From contig JAFEEQ010000012.1 of NCBI GenBank assembly GCA_018241025.1, forward strand, positions 140,152 to 204,151: a stretch of DNA of 64,000 bases, written 5' to 3'. The position numbers and the translations under genes are program-made. A model generated the notes under the pieces. The model did no database searches and was not told where the DNA came from. It worked only from the letters and a program-made list of their open reading frames with translations. Below are positions 1-8,532 of this stretch, piece by piece (position 1 is the stretch's first letter; each line of letters opens with the position of its first letter). The stretch comes from Pseudomonadota bacterium (GTDB lineage Bacteria; Pseudomonadota; Alphaproteobacteria; Micropepsales; Micropepsaceae).

Positions 1-699
1 CGCGTGGTCGAAACCGCGATCCAGGCGATGGGCCAGATCGCGCAATCGTCCAAGCAGATCACCGACATCATCGGCGTGATCGACGAGATCGCCTTCCAGA
101 CCAACCTTCTGGCGCTCAATGCGGGCGTCGAGGCGGCGCGCGCCGGCGATGCCGGCAAGGGCTTCGCGGTGGTCGCAAGCGAGGTTCGGGCGCTGGCACA
201 GCGTTCCTCGGAAGCGGCACGCGAGATCAAGACCCTGATCAAGACATCGGGCGAACAGGTCGATTCCGGCGTCAAGCTCGTCGGCGAGAGCGGTACCGCG
301 CTCAAGCGCATCGTCGATCAGGTCGTCGCGATCAATTTGCTTGTTACCGAAATGGCGCAGGCGGCACAGCAGCAGTCCACCGGTATCGAGGAGGTCAACA
401 CCGCCGTCAGCCAGATGGACCAGGTCACACAGCAGAACGCCGCGATGGTCGAGCAGTCGACTGCCGCGTCGCGCAACCTGGCGACCGAGACTTCCGAACT
501 GTCCCGTCTCGTTTCCTTCTTCAATGTCGGCGCCGAGCACGCGCCGTCGCACAGAACGGCCGCCCCGCCTTCCCCCTCCGCGGGGCATGCCGTCGCCCGC
601 GCCGTCCCCAGATCAGCCCGCCCGGTGGCCTCTGCGGGACGGCGTGCGGCAACGGCGATGAAGCCGACCGTGCAGGAAGACGAATGGGAAGAGTTCTGA
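1..699 (+). CDS. Methyl-accepting chemotaxis protein, C-terminal part
   Basis: The window opens inside this gene, so the sensor, membrane and HAMP parts are missing. What remains is the cytoplasmic signalling coiled coil. It contains the conserved hairpin tip ([16 protein letters not shown]) that contacts CheA and CheW, followed by heptad-rich helix. The protein ends in a short flexible Ala/Pro/Arg-rich linker and the acidic tail DEWEEF. That tail matches the xWxxF pattern of the CheR/CheB-tethering pentapeptide (NWETF in enteric receptors), so this receptor probably recruits the methyltransferase and methylesterase encoded downstream. It is the first visible gene of the che operon, 16 bases before the STAS gene, as mcpA is in Caulobacter cluster I. 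The open frame runs from base 1. Confidence 0.93.
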   Translation, partial: RVVETAIQAMGQIAQSSKQITDIIGVIDEIAFQTNLLALNAGVEAARAGDAGKGFAVVASEVRALAQRSSEAAREIKTLIKTSGEQVDSGVKLVGESGTALKRIVDQVVAINLLVTEMAQAAQQQSTGIEEVNTAVSQMDQVTQQNAAMVEQSTAASRNLATETSELSRLVSFFNVGAEHAPSHRTAAPPSPSAGHAVARAVPRSARPVASAGRRAATAMKPTVQEDEWEEF

Positions 700-715
700 G
701 ACGGCGGAGCATTCC

Positions 716-1015
716 ATGCCTGACACCATCTCCGCCGCGGCGCCGGTCTTCACCCTGCCGGCCGTTCTCGACCTGACCCAGGCCGCCGCTCTGAAGCAGG
801 AGCTTCAGGCGGCGCTGGCGGCAGCCGAGGGTCTGACGCTCGACGCCGCCGGCGTAGCGCGCGTGACGTCGCCCTGCCTCCAGGTGCTGTGCGCGGGAAT
901 CCGCGCCTTTGCCGAGACGGGCGGACCGCCGCTTCGCATCAGGAACGCTTCGGACGCATTCACTTCGGCGGTCGCCGCGCTGGCGCTCGAACCGCTTCTT
1001 CAAGAGGAAGGATAA
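716..1015 (+). CDS. cheX: STAS-domain chemotaxis protein (CheX of Caulobacter-type clusters)
   Basis: This 99-residue protein has a single STAS fold pattern. It has a short N-terminal strand, the segment LDLTQAAALKQELQAAL, then a central strand and loop around LDAAGVARVTSPCLQVL, where STAS proteins carry the switch Ser/Thr. It is probably a small cytosolic regulator or scaffold of the chemotaxis array. The name follows gene order: in Caulobacter cluster I a small gene called cheX lies between mcpA and cheYI. It is unrelated to the CheX phosphatase of spirochaetes and Thermotoga. The gap to the next gene is 3 bases, so translation is probably coupled. Confidence 0.75.
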   Translation: MPDTISAAAPVFTLPAVLDLTQAAALKQELQAALAAAEGLTLDAAGVARVTSPCLQVLCAGIRAFAETGGPPLRIRNASDAFTSAVAALALEPLLQEEG

Positions 1016-1018
1016 ACT

Positions 1019-1387
1019 GTGGGCAAGGTCATTCTCACGGTCGACGACTCCAAGACCATGCGCGACATGCTGAAGCTTGCGCTGGCTGGCGCGGGGCATT
1101 CGGTCATCCAGGCCGATGACGGCGTGAACGGCGTCGAGGCGCTGCAGAACGCCGGCGCGGTCGACGTGATCATCACCGACATCAACATGCCGCGCATGGA
1201 CGGATTTGGATTCATCGACCAGGTGCGGCGCGATCCGAAAAACCGGGCGATTCCGATCCTCGTGCTGACGACGGAGACCGAGCCCGCAAAGAAGCAGCGC
1301 GCCCGCGACGCCGGTGCGACGGGCTGGATCGTCAAGCCGTTCGAACCGGCAAAGCTGCTGGCCGCCGTCAACCGGGTCGCACCCTAG
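1019..1387 (+). CDS. cheY: CheY-type response regulator (first copy)
   Basis: This is a 122-residue stand-alone receiver domain. It has the acidic pocket (VDDSK), the phospho-acceptor Asp in ITDINMPRMDG, the Thr switch in LVLTTETEP and the conserved Lys in VKPFEP, so it should be phosphorylated by CheA. It starts with GTG 3 bases after cheX; GTG fits the receiver N-terminus (GKVILTVDDS) and no better ATG exists. The position between cheX and cheA matches cheYI of Caulobacter. It is a likely motor-binding CheY, although three receiver proteins share this operon and their division of labour cannot be read from sequence. Confidence 0.93.
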   Translation: MGKVILTVDDSKTMRDMLKLALAGAGHSVIQADDGVNGVEALQNAGAVDVIITDINMPRMDGFGFIDQVRRDPKNRAIPILVLTTETEPAKKQRARDAGATGWIVKPFEPAKLLAAVNRVAP

Positions 1388-1396
1388 GAGACTTCC

Positions 1397-3451
1397 ATGG
1401 ATCCGATGGAAGCCATCAAGCAGACCTACTTCCAGGAGTGCGAGGAGCTTCTTCTCGCGATGGAAGAAGGCCTGATCGCAATTCAGAGCGGCGAGGCCGA
1501 TAGCGAGGTCATCAACGCCGTGTTTCGGGCCGTGCACTCGATCAAGGGCGGCGGCGGCGCATTCGGCTTCGAGAATCTGGTCGCGTTCGCGCACATCTTC
1601 GAGACCGTGCTCGATCATCTTCGCTCCGGCACGCTTGCCGCGGACGAAGAAGTCGCCACTGTCCTGCTGCGCGCCGGCGACGTGCTGGCAGATCACGTTC
1701 AGGCCGCACGCAACGGCGAGATCCTGGCGGCCGAGCATGACCGCGAGATCAAGCAGCAGCTCGAAACGCTGTCCGGCAAGGAAGGCGGTTGCGACGCTGC
1801 CGGCGACTTCGACGGCATCGACTTCAAGCCGGCCGTCATTGCGCTCGACGATCTCGACCCGGCGGCGCAACAGGGCTGGCGGATTCATTTCGCGCCGCAC
1901 GCCGCGCTCTACGCCAAGGCAAACGAGCCGGCCCTGCTTGTGCGCGAACTGGCCACGCTTGGTGAGACCGCCGTCACATCCGATCTCTCCCGCCTTCCCG
2001 CGCTCGATGTGATCGAGCCCGACCAGGCCTATTTCGCCTGGGATATCGTGCTCAAAGGCGATATCGCCCGCGACAAGATCGAAGAAGTCTTCGAGTTCGT
2101 CGTCGGCGACTGCGAACTCGACATCCAGCCCCTGGAGACCCCGGCGCCCGAAACGCCGGAGGGGCTGGATGTCGAGACCATGGCGCCGCAACCCGAAGTC
2201 GCGGCTGGTCAACCCGAGAAGAAAGAAGCCCACGCCGCCGCCGAGGCCGCCAAGCAAACGATCCGCGTCGATTTGGACAAGGTCGACCGGCTGGTGAATC
2301 TGGTCGGTGAGCTCGTGATCACCCAGGCGATGCTGTCGCAACGGGTCGCCGAGTGCAAAATCCCGCGTTCGTCCCCCATCGGCGACGGCCTCAACGAACT
2401 CGAACATCTCCTGCGCGAGTTGCAGGAGAGCGTGATGGCGATCCGCACCCAGCCGGTGAAGTCGGTCTTCCAGCGGATGCCGCGTCTTGTGCGCGAGCTG
2501 GCTGCGCAGACCAACAAGAAGGTCCGCCTGGTCGTCGAAGGCGAAGGCACCGAGGTCGACAAGACGGTGATCGAACGGCTGGGCGAGCCTCTTACCCACA
2601 TGATCCGCAACGCGGTGGATCACGGTCTGGAAACCCCGGACGAACGCGCCGCCGCCGGCAAGCCCGAGGAAGGCACCGTCACGCTGTCGGCCGAACATCG
2701 CGGCGGCCGCATCGTCATCGAAGTCAGCGACGACGGCCGCGGCATCAATCGCGCGCGCGTGCGCGAAAAGGCGATCGAGCGCGAACTGATTGCCGCCAGT
2801 GCGCAGCTCTCTGACGAAGAGATCGACAATCTGATCTTCATGCCGGGATTCTCGACCGCGAGCCAGGTTTCGAACATTTCCGGCCGCGGCGTCGGCATGG
2901 ATGTCGTGCGACGCAACATCGTCGACCTGGGCGGCCGCATCACCATCGGCTCGGCTCCGAAATCGGGCAGCCGGTTCAGCCTGACCCTGCCGCTGACCCT
3001 CGCCGTGCTCGACGGCATGGTCGTGGCGGTCGGCGACCAGACCTTTGTCCTGCCTCTGGCGCACATCATAGAAAGCCTGAAGCCGCAGCCCCAGGACATC
3101 CGCCCCTTCGGCCATGGCCGCCATCTGCTGAATGTCCGCGGCGCTTATGTGCCGCTTGTCCAGGTCAGCGAACTCATGGGCATCAAGGGCGCCGCCAAGC
3201 CACTCGACGGCGTGGTGATCCTGGTCGAGAGCCAGGGCACCGGACGCCTCGCACTCGTCGTCGACGCAATCCTCGGCCAGCACCAGGTGGTCATCAAGAG
3301 CTTCGAGGGCAACTACCGCCACATCGACGGCATTGCCGCGGCAACCATTCTCGGCGACGGCCGCGTCGCCCTCATCCTCGACGTCGACGGGCTGGTCGGG
3401 CGCTGCCGCAGCCAACTGGCCGATGCCGAACTCCAGCCAACGGGAACCTGA
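1397..3451 (+). CDS. cheA: Chemotaxis histidine kinase CheA
   Basis: This 684-residue protein autophosphorylates and passes phosphate to CheY and CheB. Domains in order: P1 phosphotransfer (about 1-105, His47 in AVHSIKGG); a divergent P2-like target-docking region (about 155-240); P3 dimerisation (about 265-335, VDKVDRLVNLVGELV-like); the P4 HATPase (about 340-530, with HMIRNAVDHGLE, DDGRGI and GRGVGMDVV boxes); and the P5 CheW-like domain (about 535-680). All catalytic boxes look intact. It lies 9 bases after cheY and 2 bases before cheW. Its length is normal for CheA. Confidence 0.97.
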   Translation: MDPMEAIKQTYFQECEELLLAMEEGLIAIQSGEADSEVINAVFRAVHSIKGGGGAFGFENLVAFAHIFETVLDHLRSGTLAADEEVATVLLRAGDVLADHVQAARNGEILAAEHDREIKQQLETLSGKEGGCDAAGDFDGIDFKPAVIALDDLDPAAQQGWRIHFAPHAALYAKANEPALLVRELATLGETAVTSDLSRLPALDVIEPDQAYFAWDIVLKGDIARDKIEEVFEFVVGDCELDIQPLETPAPETPEGLDVETMAPQPEVAAGQPEKKEAHAAAEAAKQTIRVDLDKVDRLVNLVGELVITQAMLSQRVAECKIPRSSPIGDGLNELEHLLRELQESVMAIRTQPVKSVFQRMPRLVRELAAQTNKKVRLVVEGEGTEVDKTVIERLGEPLTHMIRNAVDHGLETPDERAAAGKPEEGTVTLSAEHRGGRIVIEVSDDGRGINRARVREKAIERELIAASAQLSDEEIDNLIFMPGFSTASQVSNISGRGVGMDVVRRNIVDLGGRITIGSAPKSGSRFSLTLPLTLAVLDGMVVAVGDQTFVLPLAHIIESLKPQPQDIRPFGHGRHLLNVRGAYVPLVQVSELMGIKGAAKPLDGVVILVESQGTGRLALVVDAILGQHQVVIKSFEGNYRHIDGIAAATILGDGRVALILDVDGLVGRCRSQLADAELQPTGT

Positions 3452-3453
3452 AC

Positions 3454-3933
3454 ATGAGCACCGAGACCATCGAAAACGCCAGCATTCGCCGCCAGTTCAT
3501 CACGTTCCATTCCGGCGACCAGGAATTCGGCGCCGACATCATGGCGATCCGCGAAATCCGCGGCTGGACCAAGACAACCTCGCTGCCCCATGCGCCGGAC
3601 TTCGTGCGCGGCGTGATCAACCTGCGCGGCGTGGTTCTGCCGGTCGTCGATCTGAAGGCCCGGCTTGGCCGCGGCTGCACCGATCCCGACCCGAAGCATG
3701 TCGTGGTCGTGGTCAAAGCCGGCGAGCGCACCATCGGACTTCTCGTCGATGCGGTGTCGGACATTCTCACGGTGACCGCGGGAGATATCCAGCCGACGCC
3801 GGATCTCGCACGCGATGCCCAGGCCGAGTTTGTCGAAGGCATCGCGGTGCTCGACAACCGCATGGTCACGATCCTCAGCATGGACCGCCTCGCGGCATCG
3901 CTTGTCGGCGAAGGACTGGCACAGGCCGCCTGA
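3454..3933 (+). CDS. cheW: Chemotaxis coupling protein CheW
   Basis: This 159-residue single CheW domain couples CheA to receptors. It has the family pattern of an N-terminal strand (QFITFHSGDQEFGADI), the LPHAPDFVRGVINLRG segment and VVDLKARLG. The start lies 2 bases after the cheA stop and the gene ends one base before the cheR start, so the run is tightly packed. Confidence 0.96.
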   Translation: MSTETIENASIRRQFITFHSGDQEFGADIMAIREIRGWTKTTSLPHAPDFVRGVINLRGVVLPVVDLKARLGRGCTDPDPKHVVVVVKAGERTIGLLVDAVSDILTVTAGDIQPTPDLARDAQAEFVEGIAVLDNRMVTILSMDRLAASLVGEGLAQAA

Positions 3934-3934
3934 C

Positions 3935-4813
3935 ATGCGCGACGTCCGCCAACATAGCGGTTCTCCCGTTCCGACCGGCGAATTCGCCTTCGCCTGGGAC
4001 GATTTCCACAAAATCGCCGCGCTGGTGCATGGCGAGGCTGGAATCGTGTTGCCGGAGAACAAGGCGAACCTCGTCTATTCGCGCCTCGCCAAACGCCTGC
4101 GCGCGATTGGCCTCAGGAGCTTCCGCGAGTATTGCGCCCTTGTCGAAAGCGACGACGGCGCCGACGAGCGCCAGGCGCTCATCGCGGCAATGACGACGAA
4201 TGTCACGCGCTTCTTCCGCGAACCGCACCACTTCGAACATCTGAGCGAACGCGTGCTGCCCGATCTCGTTTCCGCGGCGCGGCGCGGGCAGCGCGTGCGG
4301 CTCTGGTCGTCCGCCTGTTCCTCTGGCGAGGAGCCCTACTCCATCGCCTTGACCCTGCTCAAAGCGATGCCCGATGCGGCTTCGCATGACGTCCTGATCC
4401 TCGCCAGCGACATCGACCCGGATATGATTGCGCGCGCGACAGCCGGCAGTTACCCGGCCGTGCGCCTCGGCGACATACCGCTTCCGATGCGCGGCCAGTG
4501 GATCGCAAACGATCGCGAGGGCACAGAACCTCGCTTCCACTTTACCGAAGGCGTCAAGAAGCTCATTCGCTTCCGCCAGCTCAACCTGCTGCGCGACTGG
4601 CCGCTGCGCGGCGCGTTCGACGTCATCTTCTGCCGCAACGTCATGATCTATTTCGACCAGGAAACCCAGGACGATATCTGGCGCCGCTTCGCCCGCCAGA
4701 TGTCGCCGCAGGGGCACATATATATCGGCCATTCCGAGCGCATTGCGACCGACAGCATGCCGTTCGAGCTCGCCGGACAAACGACCTATCGGCTCAAAGG
4801 AGCAAGACGATGA
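3935..4813 (+). CDS. cheR: Chemoreceptor methyltransferase CheR
   Basis: This 292-residue SAM-dependent glutamate O-methyltransferase adds methyl groups to receptor glutamates. It has an N-terminal helical CheR domain with TTNVTRFFREPHHF, then the SAM-binding fold with LWSSACSSGEEPYS, the acidic DIDPDMI and FDVIFCRNVMIYF. The frame is open further upstream, but ATG at 3935, one base after the cheW stop, gives the standard N-terminus. The stop overlaps the cheB start (ATGA at 4810-4813), so the opposing enzymes are probably translated together. Confidence 0.95.
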   Translation: MRDVRQHSGSPVPTGEFAFAWDDFHKIAALVHGEAGIVLPENKANLVYSRLAKRLRAIGLRSFREYCALVESDDGADERQALIAAMTTNVTRFFREPHHFEHLSERVLPDLVSAARRGQRVRLWSSACSSGEEPYSIALTLLKAMPDAASHDVLILASDIDPDMIARATAGSYPAVRLGDIPLPMRGQWIANDREGTEPRFHFTEGVKKLIRFRQLNLLRDWPLRGAFDVIFCRNVMIYFDQETQDDIWRRFARQMSPQGHIYIGHSERIATDSMPFELAGQTTYRLKGARR

Positions 4814-5859
4814 AGCCCGTGCGCGTACTCGTCGTCGACGACTCGGCGACCATCCGTCACTTGCTCAGCGCGATCCTGACCCGCGATCCCCAGATCGAAG
4901 TCGTCGGCGCGGCGCCGGATGCCGCCACTGCGCGGCAGATGATCAAGGATCTCAACCCGGACGTCATCACGCTGGATGTCGAGATGCCGAACATGAACGG
5001 CATCGACTTCCTCGAGAAGATCATGCGGCTGCGGCCGATGCCGGTGGTGATGGTTTCCACCCTCACCGAGCAGGGCGCCGAGGTCACGCTCGATGCGCTG
5101 GCGATCGGCGCGGTCGACTTCTTCCCCAAGCCGACGCAGAACGTCGGCGTCTCGCTCGACGCCGCCGCCGGCGAACTGACCGCCAAGGTCAAGGCCGCCG
5201 CCTTGGCAAAGCTCAAGCCTTACAGTCCGCGCCCCGCTGCCAGCGCTCCCGAGTGCGACGAGCGGCCCTGCATGGATCACGTGATCGCCATCGGCTCATC
5301 GACCGGCGGTGTCGAAGCGCTGCTCGAAGTGCTGTCGCACTTTCCGGCGAACTGCCCGCCGACCGTGATAACCCAGCACATGCCGGCCGGCTTCACGTCG
5401 TCCTTCGCCAAGCGGCTGGATCGGATGTGCCGCCCGGCGGTTGCGGAAGCGCGCGAAGGCGCGATCCTCACCGCAGGCAAGGTCTGGCTGGCACCCGGAG
5501 CGGTGGCGCATCTCGAAGTCGCCGGTCGCGGCACCTATCGCTGTCACCTGGCGGCAGACGCGGCAATGAGCGGACATCGCCCTTCGGTCGACCGCCAGTT
5601 TCTGTCGGTATCGAAGTCGGTCGGCCAGAAGGCGATCGGCGTGCTGCTGACCGGCATGGGCCGCGACGGCGCCATCGGCCTCAAAGCCATGCGCGACGCC
5701 GGCGCCGCGACCATCGGCCAGGACGAAGCGACGTCCGTCGTCTACGGCATGCCGCGGGCCGCGCAGGAACTCGGCGCGGTCGCGCGACAATTGCCCCTGG
5801 AAAAAATCGGTCCGGAGATCGTCCGGCTCTCGCGTCAGCCTGTTTCGGAGAATGTGTGA
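4810..5859 (+). CDS. cheB: Protein-glutamate methylesterase/deamidase CheB
   Basis: This 349-residue protein removes methyl groups from receptors and deamidates glutamines. The N-terminal receiver (about 1-125) has VVDDSA, the acceptor Asp in ITLDVEMPNMNG and FPKP. The C-terminal esterase domain (about 155-345) has the catalytic triad: Ser in IGSSTGG, His in TQHMPAGF and Asp in TGMGRDGA. The ATG at 4810 overlaps the cheR stop; longer in-frame starts run back through cheR and have no CheB homology. Confidence 0.96.
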   Translation: MKPVRVLVVDDSATIRHLLSAILTRDPQIEVVGAAPDAATARQMIKDLNPDVITLDVEMPNMNGIDFLEKIMRLRPMPVVMVSTLTEQGAEVTLDALAIGAVDFFPKPTQNVGVSLDAAAGELTAKVKAAALAKLKPYSPRPAASAPECDERPCMDHVIAIGSSTGGVEALLEVLSHFPANCPPTVITQHMPAGFTSSFAKRLDRMCRPAVAEAREGAILTAGKVWLAPGAVAHLEVAGRGTYRCHLAADAAMSGHRPSVDRQFLSVSKSVGQKAIGVLLTGMGRDGAIGLKAMRDAGAATIGQDEATSVVYGMPRAAQELGAVARQLPLEKIGPEIVRLSRQPVSENV

Positions 5860-6248
5860 TGGCGACGGCATCGAAGATTCAGGCCGCGGTCGTCGACGAC
5901 CAGATGACCATGCGCTCGCTCGTCCGCACGGGTTTGCAGCAGATCGGCATCGTCAACGTGCGCGAATTCCCCACCGCGACCGAAGCTCTCCAGTCGGTGA
6001 TCGCGCAGCCGGCCCATATCATCATCTCGGATTTCAACATGCCCGAGATGGACGGCCTCGAATTCCTGCGCAAATTGCGCGGCAATCCGGCGATGAAGAA
6101 CACCGCGTTCATCCTGCTGACTGGCCGCGCCGACAAGGACCTCGTGGTGCGGGCGCTGCAATTCGGCGCCAACAACTATCTGGTCAAGCCGTTTACGGTC
6201 GCCACGCTGAAGGAGAAGATCGAGCAGGTCGTGGGGGCGCTCACGTGA
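5859..6248 (+). CDS. cheY: CheY-type response regulator (second copy)
   Basis: This 129-residue receiver has the acidic pair in VVDDQMTMR, the acceptor Asp in IISDFNMPEMDG, Thr in ILLTGRAD and Lys in LVKPFT, so it appears phosphorylatable. It resembles the canonical motor-binding CheY type more than the third copy does, and corresponds in position to cheYII of Caulobacter. The ATG overlaps the cheB stop by one base, and its own stop overlaps the GTG of cheD. Confidence 0.94.
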   Translation: MATASKIQAAVVDDQMTMRSLVRTGLQQIGIVNVREFPTATEALQSVIAQPAHIIISDFNMPEMDGLEFLRKLRGNPAMKNTAFILLTGRADKDLVVRALQFGANNYLVKPFTVATLKEKIEQVVGALT

Positions 6249-6859
6249 CACGTGGCGGATCCACCCGCGATCGCACGGCGGAAGCCGGCCCCCGGCGCTA
6301 CTACAATGCGCAGGACAAGGCCTGGCATGTCCAGCTCACCCAGGGCGATACGCATGTCACCGGCGATCCGAGCGAGGTGCTGACCACCGTGCTCGGCTCC
6401 TGCATCTCGGCCTGCATCCGCGACCCGCATGCCGGCGTCGGCGGCATGAACCATTTCCTTCTGCCGGAAGGCTCGGACAGCGACCGCCATGCCGTGCGCT
6501 ACGGGGTAAATGCGATGGAGCTCCTGATCAATGGCCTGCTCAAGCGCGGCGCGACGCGCAGCGGATTGGAAGCCAAGCTTTTCGGCGGCGCCAATGTCCT
6601 TGCCGGACTTTCCGATGTCGGCTCTCGCAACGCCGATTTCGCCCATCGGTTTCTGGCCGATGAAGGGATTCCGGTCATCGGCGGCAATGTCGGCGGCAGC
6701 CTGCCTCGCCGCATCCAGTACTGGCCGACGACCGGCCGCGCGCGTCAGCTCGCCCTGGTGCCGAGCGAAAGTGCCGGCCTCGCCGAACGCGAACTCAACA
6801 AGGCCCGTCAGATCGAACGGCATCAAAAGACGGAGGGCGACGATGTCGAGCTCTTCTGA
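6245..6859 (+). CDS. cheD: Chemoreceptor glutamine deamidase CheD
   Basis: This 204-residue protein deamidates receptor glutamines and can be sequestered by CheC-type partners in other bacteria. The catalytic Cys lies in VLGSCISACI and the His in GGMNHFLLPEG; the Thr/Ser region is in KLFGGANVL. The N-terminus is extended and Arg-rich relative to compact CheD proteins. The GTG at 6245 overlaps the cheY stop (GTGA), which supports this start. It overlaps cheU by 17 bases downstream. Confidence 0.92.
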   Translation: MTRGGSTRDRTAEAGPRRYYNAQDKAWHVQLTQGDTHVTGDPSEVLTTVLGSCISACIRDPHAGVGGMNHFLLPEGSDSDRHAVRYGVNAMELLINGLLKRGATRSGLEAKLFGGANVLAGLSDVGSRNADFAHRFLADEGIPVIGGNVGGSLPRRIQYWPTTGRARQLALVPSESAGLAERELNKARQIERHQKTEGDDVELF

Positions 6860-7250
6860 AGCGATCGCAATCGTTCCGGCGCAAGACGACTCCCGGCTGC
6901 TGTCGCGGGCCCTGGCGGCGGTCGCCTGGGAGATATCGTCGCTCGCCAACGAGGTGTCGGATCTCGGCGCCAGCCTGTCCGAAACCGCCTTCATCCGCGA
7001 GGACGCGGACGTGATGATGCGGTTCCAGGCTTTCGACCGCCTGACGCAGAACGCCCACGCGCAGGCCCAGCTGATTGCCCATATCGCGCGCCAGCTCCTG
7101 CTTAGGAACAACCGGGACCGATCGGAACTGCTGGCGCTCGTCGAGGATATCCCTGTCCACGACGTAAAGGTGCGCATGCGGGAATCCGTCGGCGCAGTTC
7201 GCAGTCGCGCCGTGCCCGAAGCCGGCGCCATAGATTTCTGGGACGATTGA
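6843..7250 (+). CDS. cheU: CheU-like protein of unknown function
   Basis: This 135-residue protein is predicted to be mostly helical, with no domain I recognise. It has a long amphipathic middle (about 25-100) and an acidic aromatic C-terminus (AIDFWDD). The name rests on position only: in Caulobacter cluster I, cheU lies between cheD and cheYIII. The start overlaps cheD by 17 bases. A helical protein with a short acidic C-terminal peptide recalls CheZ-like organisation, but there is no sequence evidence for phosphatase activity. Confidence 0.7.
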   Translation: MSSSSEAIAIVPAQDDSRLLSRALAAVAWEISSLANEVSDLGASLSETAFIREDADVMMRFQAFDRLTQNAHAQAQLIAHIARQLLLRNNRDRSELLALVEDIPVHDVKVRMRESVGAVRSRAVPEAGAIDFWDD

Positions 7251-7276
7251 AGGGACACCCCCGGGGACCAAATGAC

Positions 7277-7861
7277 ATGACCGATGCAAGACTGAGACTG
7301 GATGGCGTAACGGCGCTGATCGTCGACGGCGATAAGCACGCCGTCGGCTTGATGCAGCAGATGTTGCGCGGGCTCGGCCTCGAATCGACGACCGTCGTGG
7401 AAACCGGCGACAGGGCGCGAAACATACTGAAGACGACAAGCTTCGACCTTTGCCTGATCGAAGCCGAACTCGAGGACATGAACGCCGCCGATCTCGTCTC
7501 GGAAATTCGCCACATGCCGCCGCCGGCGAAACACATGCCGATCATCGTCGTGACGTCCTATGCCCACATGCGAAACATCACCCGCGCGCGCGACGCCGGT
7601 GCGCACCTGGTGGTCAAGAAGCCGGTATCGCCCAAAGTGCTGTTCGACCGGATCGACTGGGCGGCTTCGGACTCGCGCCCCTTCGTGGAGGCATCCAAAT
7701 ATGCCGGTCCCGACAGGCGATTCAAATTCGCCGGGCCGCCGGACGGCGTCGGCCGTCGCGACAACGACCTTTCCCCGGAAGTGGGCGACGCGACCGAACC
7801 CAACATGTCCCAGGCCGAGATCGACGCCCTGATCAAGCCGACACGCGTCATGACCGAATGA
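7277..7861 (+). CDS. CheYIII-like pseudo-receiver with FliM-like C-terminal peptide
   Basis: This 194-residue protein has a receiver-fold N-terminal part (about 10-130). The usual acceptor Asp is replaced by Glu in LCLIEAELE, while the switch Thr (VVTSYAH) and Lys (VKKPVS) remain. The N-terminal acidic pair reads DGD. This predicts a receiver that cannot be phosphorylated normally, or one fixed in an active-like state. After it come an Arg-containing tail (AGPDRRFKF, GRRDND) and, at residues 177-186, MSQAEIDALI, very close to the N-terminal CheY-binding motif of FliM (LSQxEIDALL). I chose ATG 7277; an upstream TTG at 7247 is possible. Position matches Caulobacter cheYIII. Confidence 0.85.
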   Translation: MTDARLRLDGVTALIVDGDKHAVGLMQQMLRGLGLESTTVVETGDRARNILKTTSFDLCLIEAELEDMNAADLVSEIRHMPPPAKHMPIIVVTSYAHMRNITRARDAGAHLVVKKPVSPKVLFDRIDWAASDSRPFVEASKYAGPDRRFKFAGPPDGVGRRDNDLSPEVGDATEPNMSQAEIDALIKPTRVMTE

Positions 7862-7872
7862 GGGTGCAGCCC

Positions 7873-8385
7873 ATGTCCGGATTTCAATCGTACAAGGTCA
7901 AAACACGTCTCTCGAAACTGGTACACCGCACCGGCGGAAAGAGCCGGGCAGACGCGATTTCAGCGGCGACCCGCAATCTTCTTGCCGCCCGCGACGGTTA
8001 TATCGAGACCATCGAGCAGCAGATCGATCTGATCGAGCGCACTGTCTCAACTGACGCTCCGGTAAGTGACAGGCTGAGGTTGCTCAATCACCTGTCGAAC
8101 AATCTGATCACGCTGGCCGGTACCTTCGGGTTCGATCCGCTCGCCGAAGCCTGCATGCGGCTGTGCGACCTGACGGCTGCATTCCTGGAGCGCGATCGTT
8201 GGGAGGATGCGCCGATTGCCGTGCATGTTCGCACGATACGCGTGCTCGCCCCAGGCTCGACCGAGACCGTCGACCCGACAACATTGCTGGCGGGGCTGCG
8301 CGCTCTGCTGGCGCATTACGACATTGCTGCCGGCCCGAGCTTCACATCCGGCTGGACAAGCTCCAGTTCCGGCGCCGCCAAATAA
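7873..8385 (+). CDS. cheE: CheE-like protein of unknown function
   Basis: This 170-residue helical protein has no recognised enzymatic motif. The N-terminus is basic (YKVKTRLSKLVHR) and the C-terminus Ser/Gly-rich. It is the last gene of the operon, where Caulobacter cluster I has cheE. ATG 7873 has a good upstream GAGGG; an alternative ATG at 7858 overlaps the previous stop (ATGA) but has no clear ribosome site. A hairpin terminator follows directly. Its function is unknown to me. Confidence 0.72.
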   Translation: MSGFQSYKVKTRLSKLVHRTGGKSRADAISAATRNLLAARDGYIETIEQQIDLIERTVSTDAPVSDRLRLLNHLSNNLITLAGTFGFDPLAEACMRLCDLTAAFLERDRWEDAPIAVHVRTIRVLAPGSTETVDPTTLLAGLRALLAHYDIAAGPSFTSGWTSSSSGAAK

Positions 8386-8425
8386 AAAAAGGACGCGGCA
8401 GCCTAACTCGAGGCTTGCCGCGTCC
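8381..8425 (-). terminator. Rho-independent terminator between cheE and fixJ
   Basis: The arms GGACGCGGCA (8391-8400) and TGCCGCGTCC (8416-8425) are perfectly complementary and extended by GCC/GGC around a one-base bulge, with an 8-base loop. Read on the - strand the stem is followed by seven T residues (8390 down to 8384), so it is a canonical terminator for the fixLJ transcript. It also lies right behind cheE and may act in both directions. Confidence 0.85.
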
Positions 8426-8532
8426 GCCCTTCCGGTTTGGGGGGGAGAACGGGAGGGAGATGCAAGGATACTGCGCTCTTCGACCCGGGACCGCTATTCG
8501 GACAAACTCCGTAAGTTACTGTCCCTACCGCC

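Noticed and set aside
521..3415. 964-codon open frame on the - strand opposite cheA
   Set aside because: It is the mirror of cheA in a GC-rich frame, with an Asp/His/Arg-rich product and no domain; cheA is unmistakable on the other strand.
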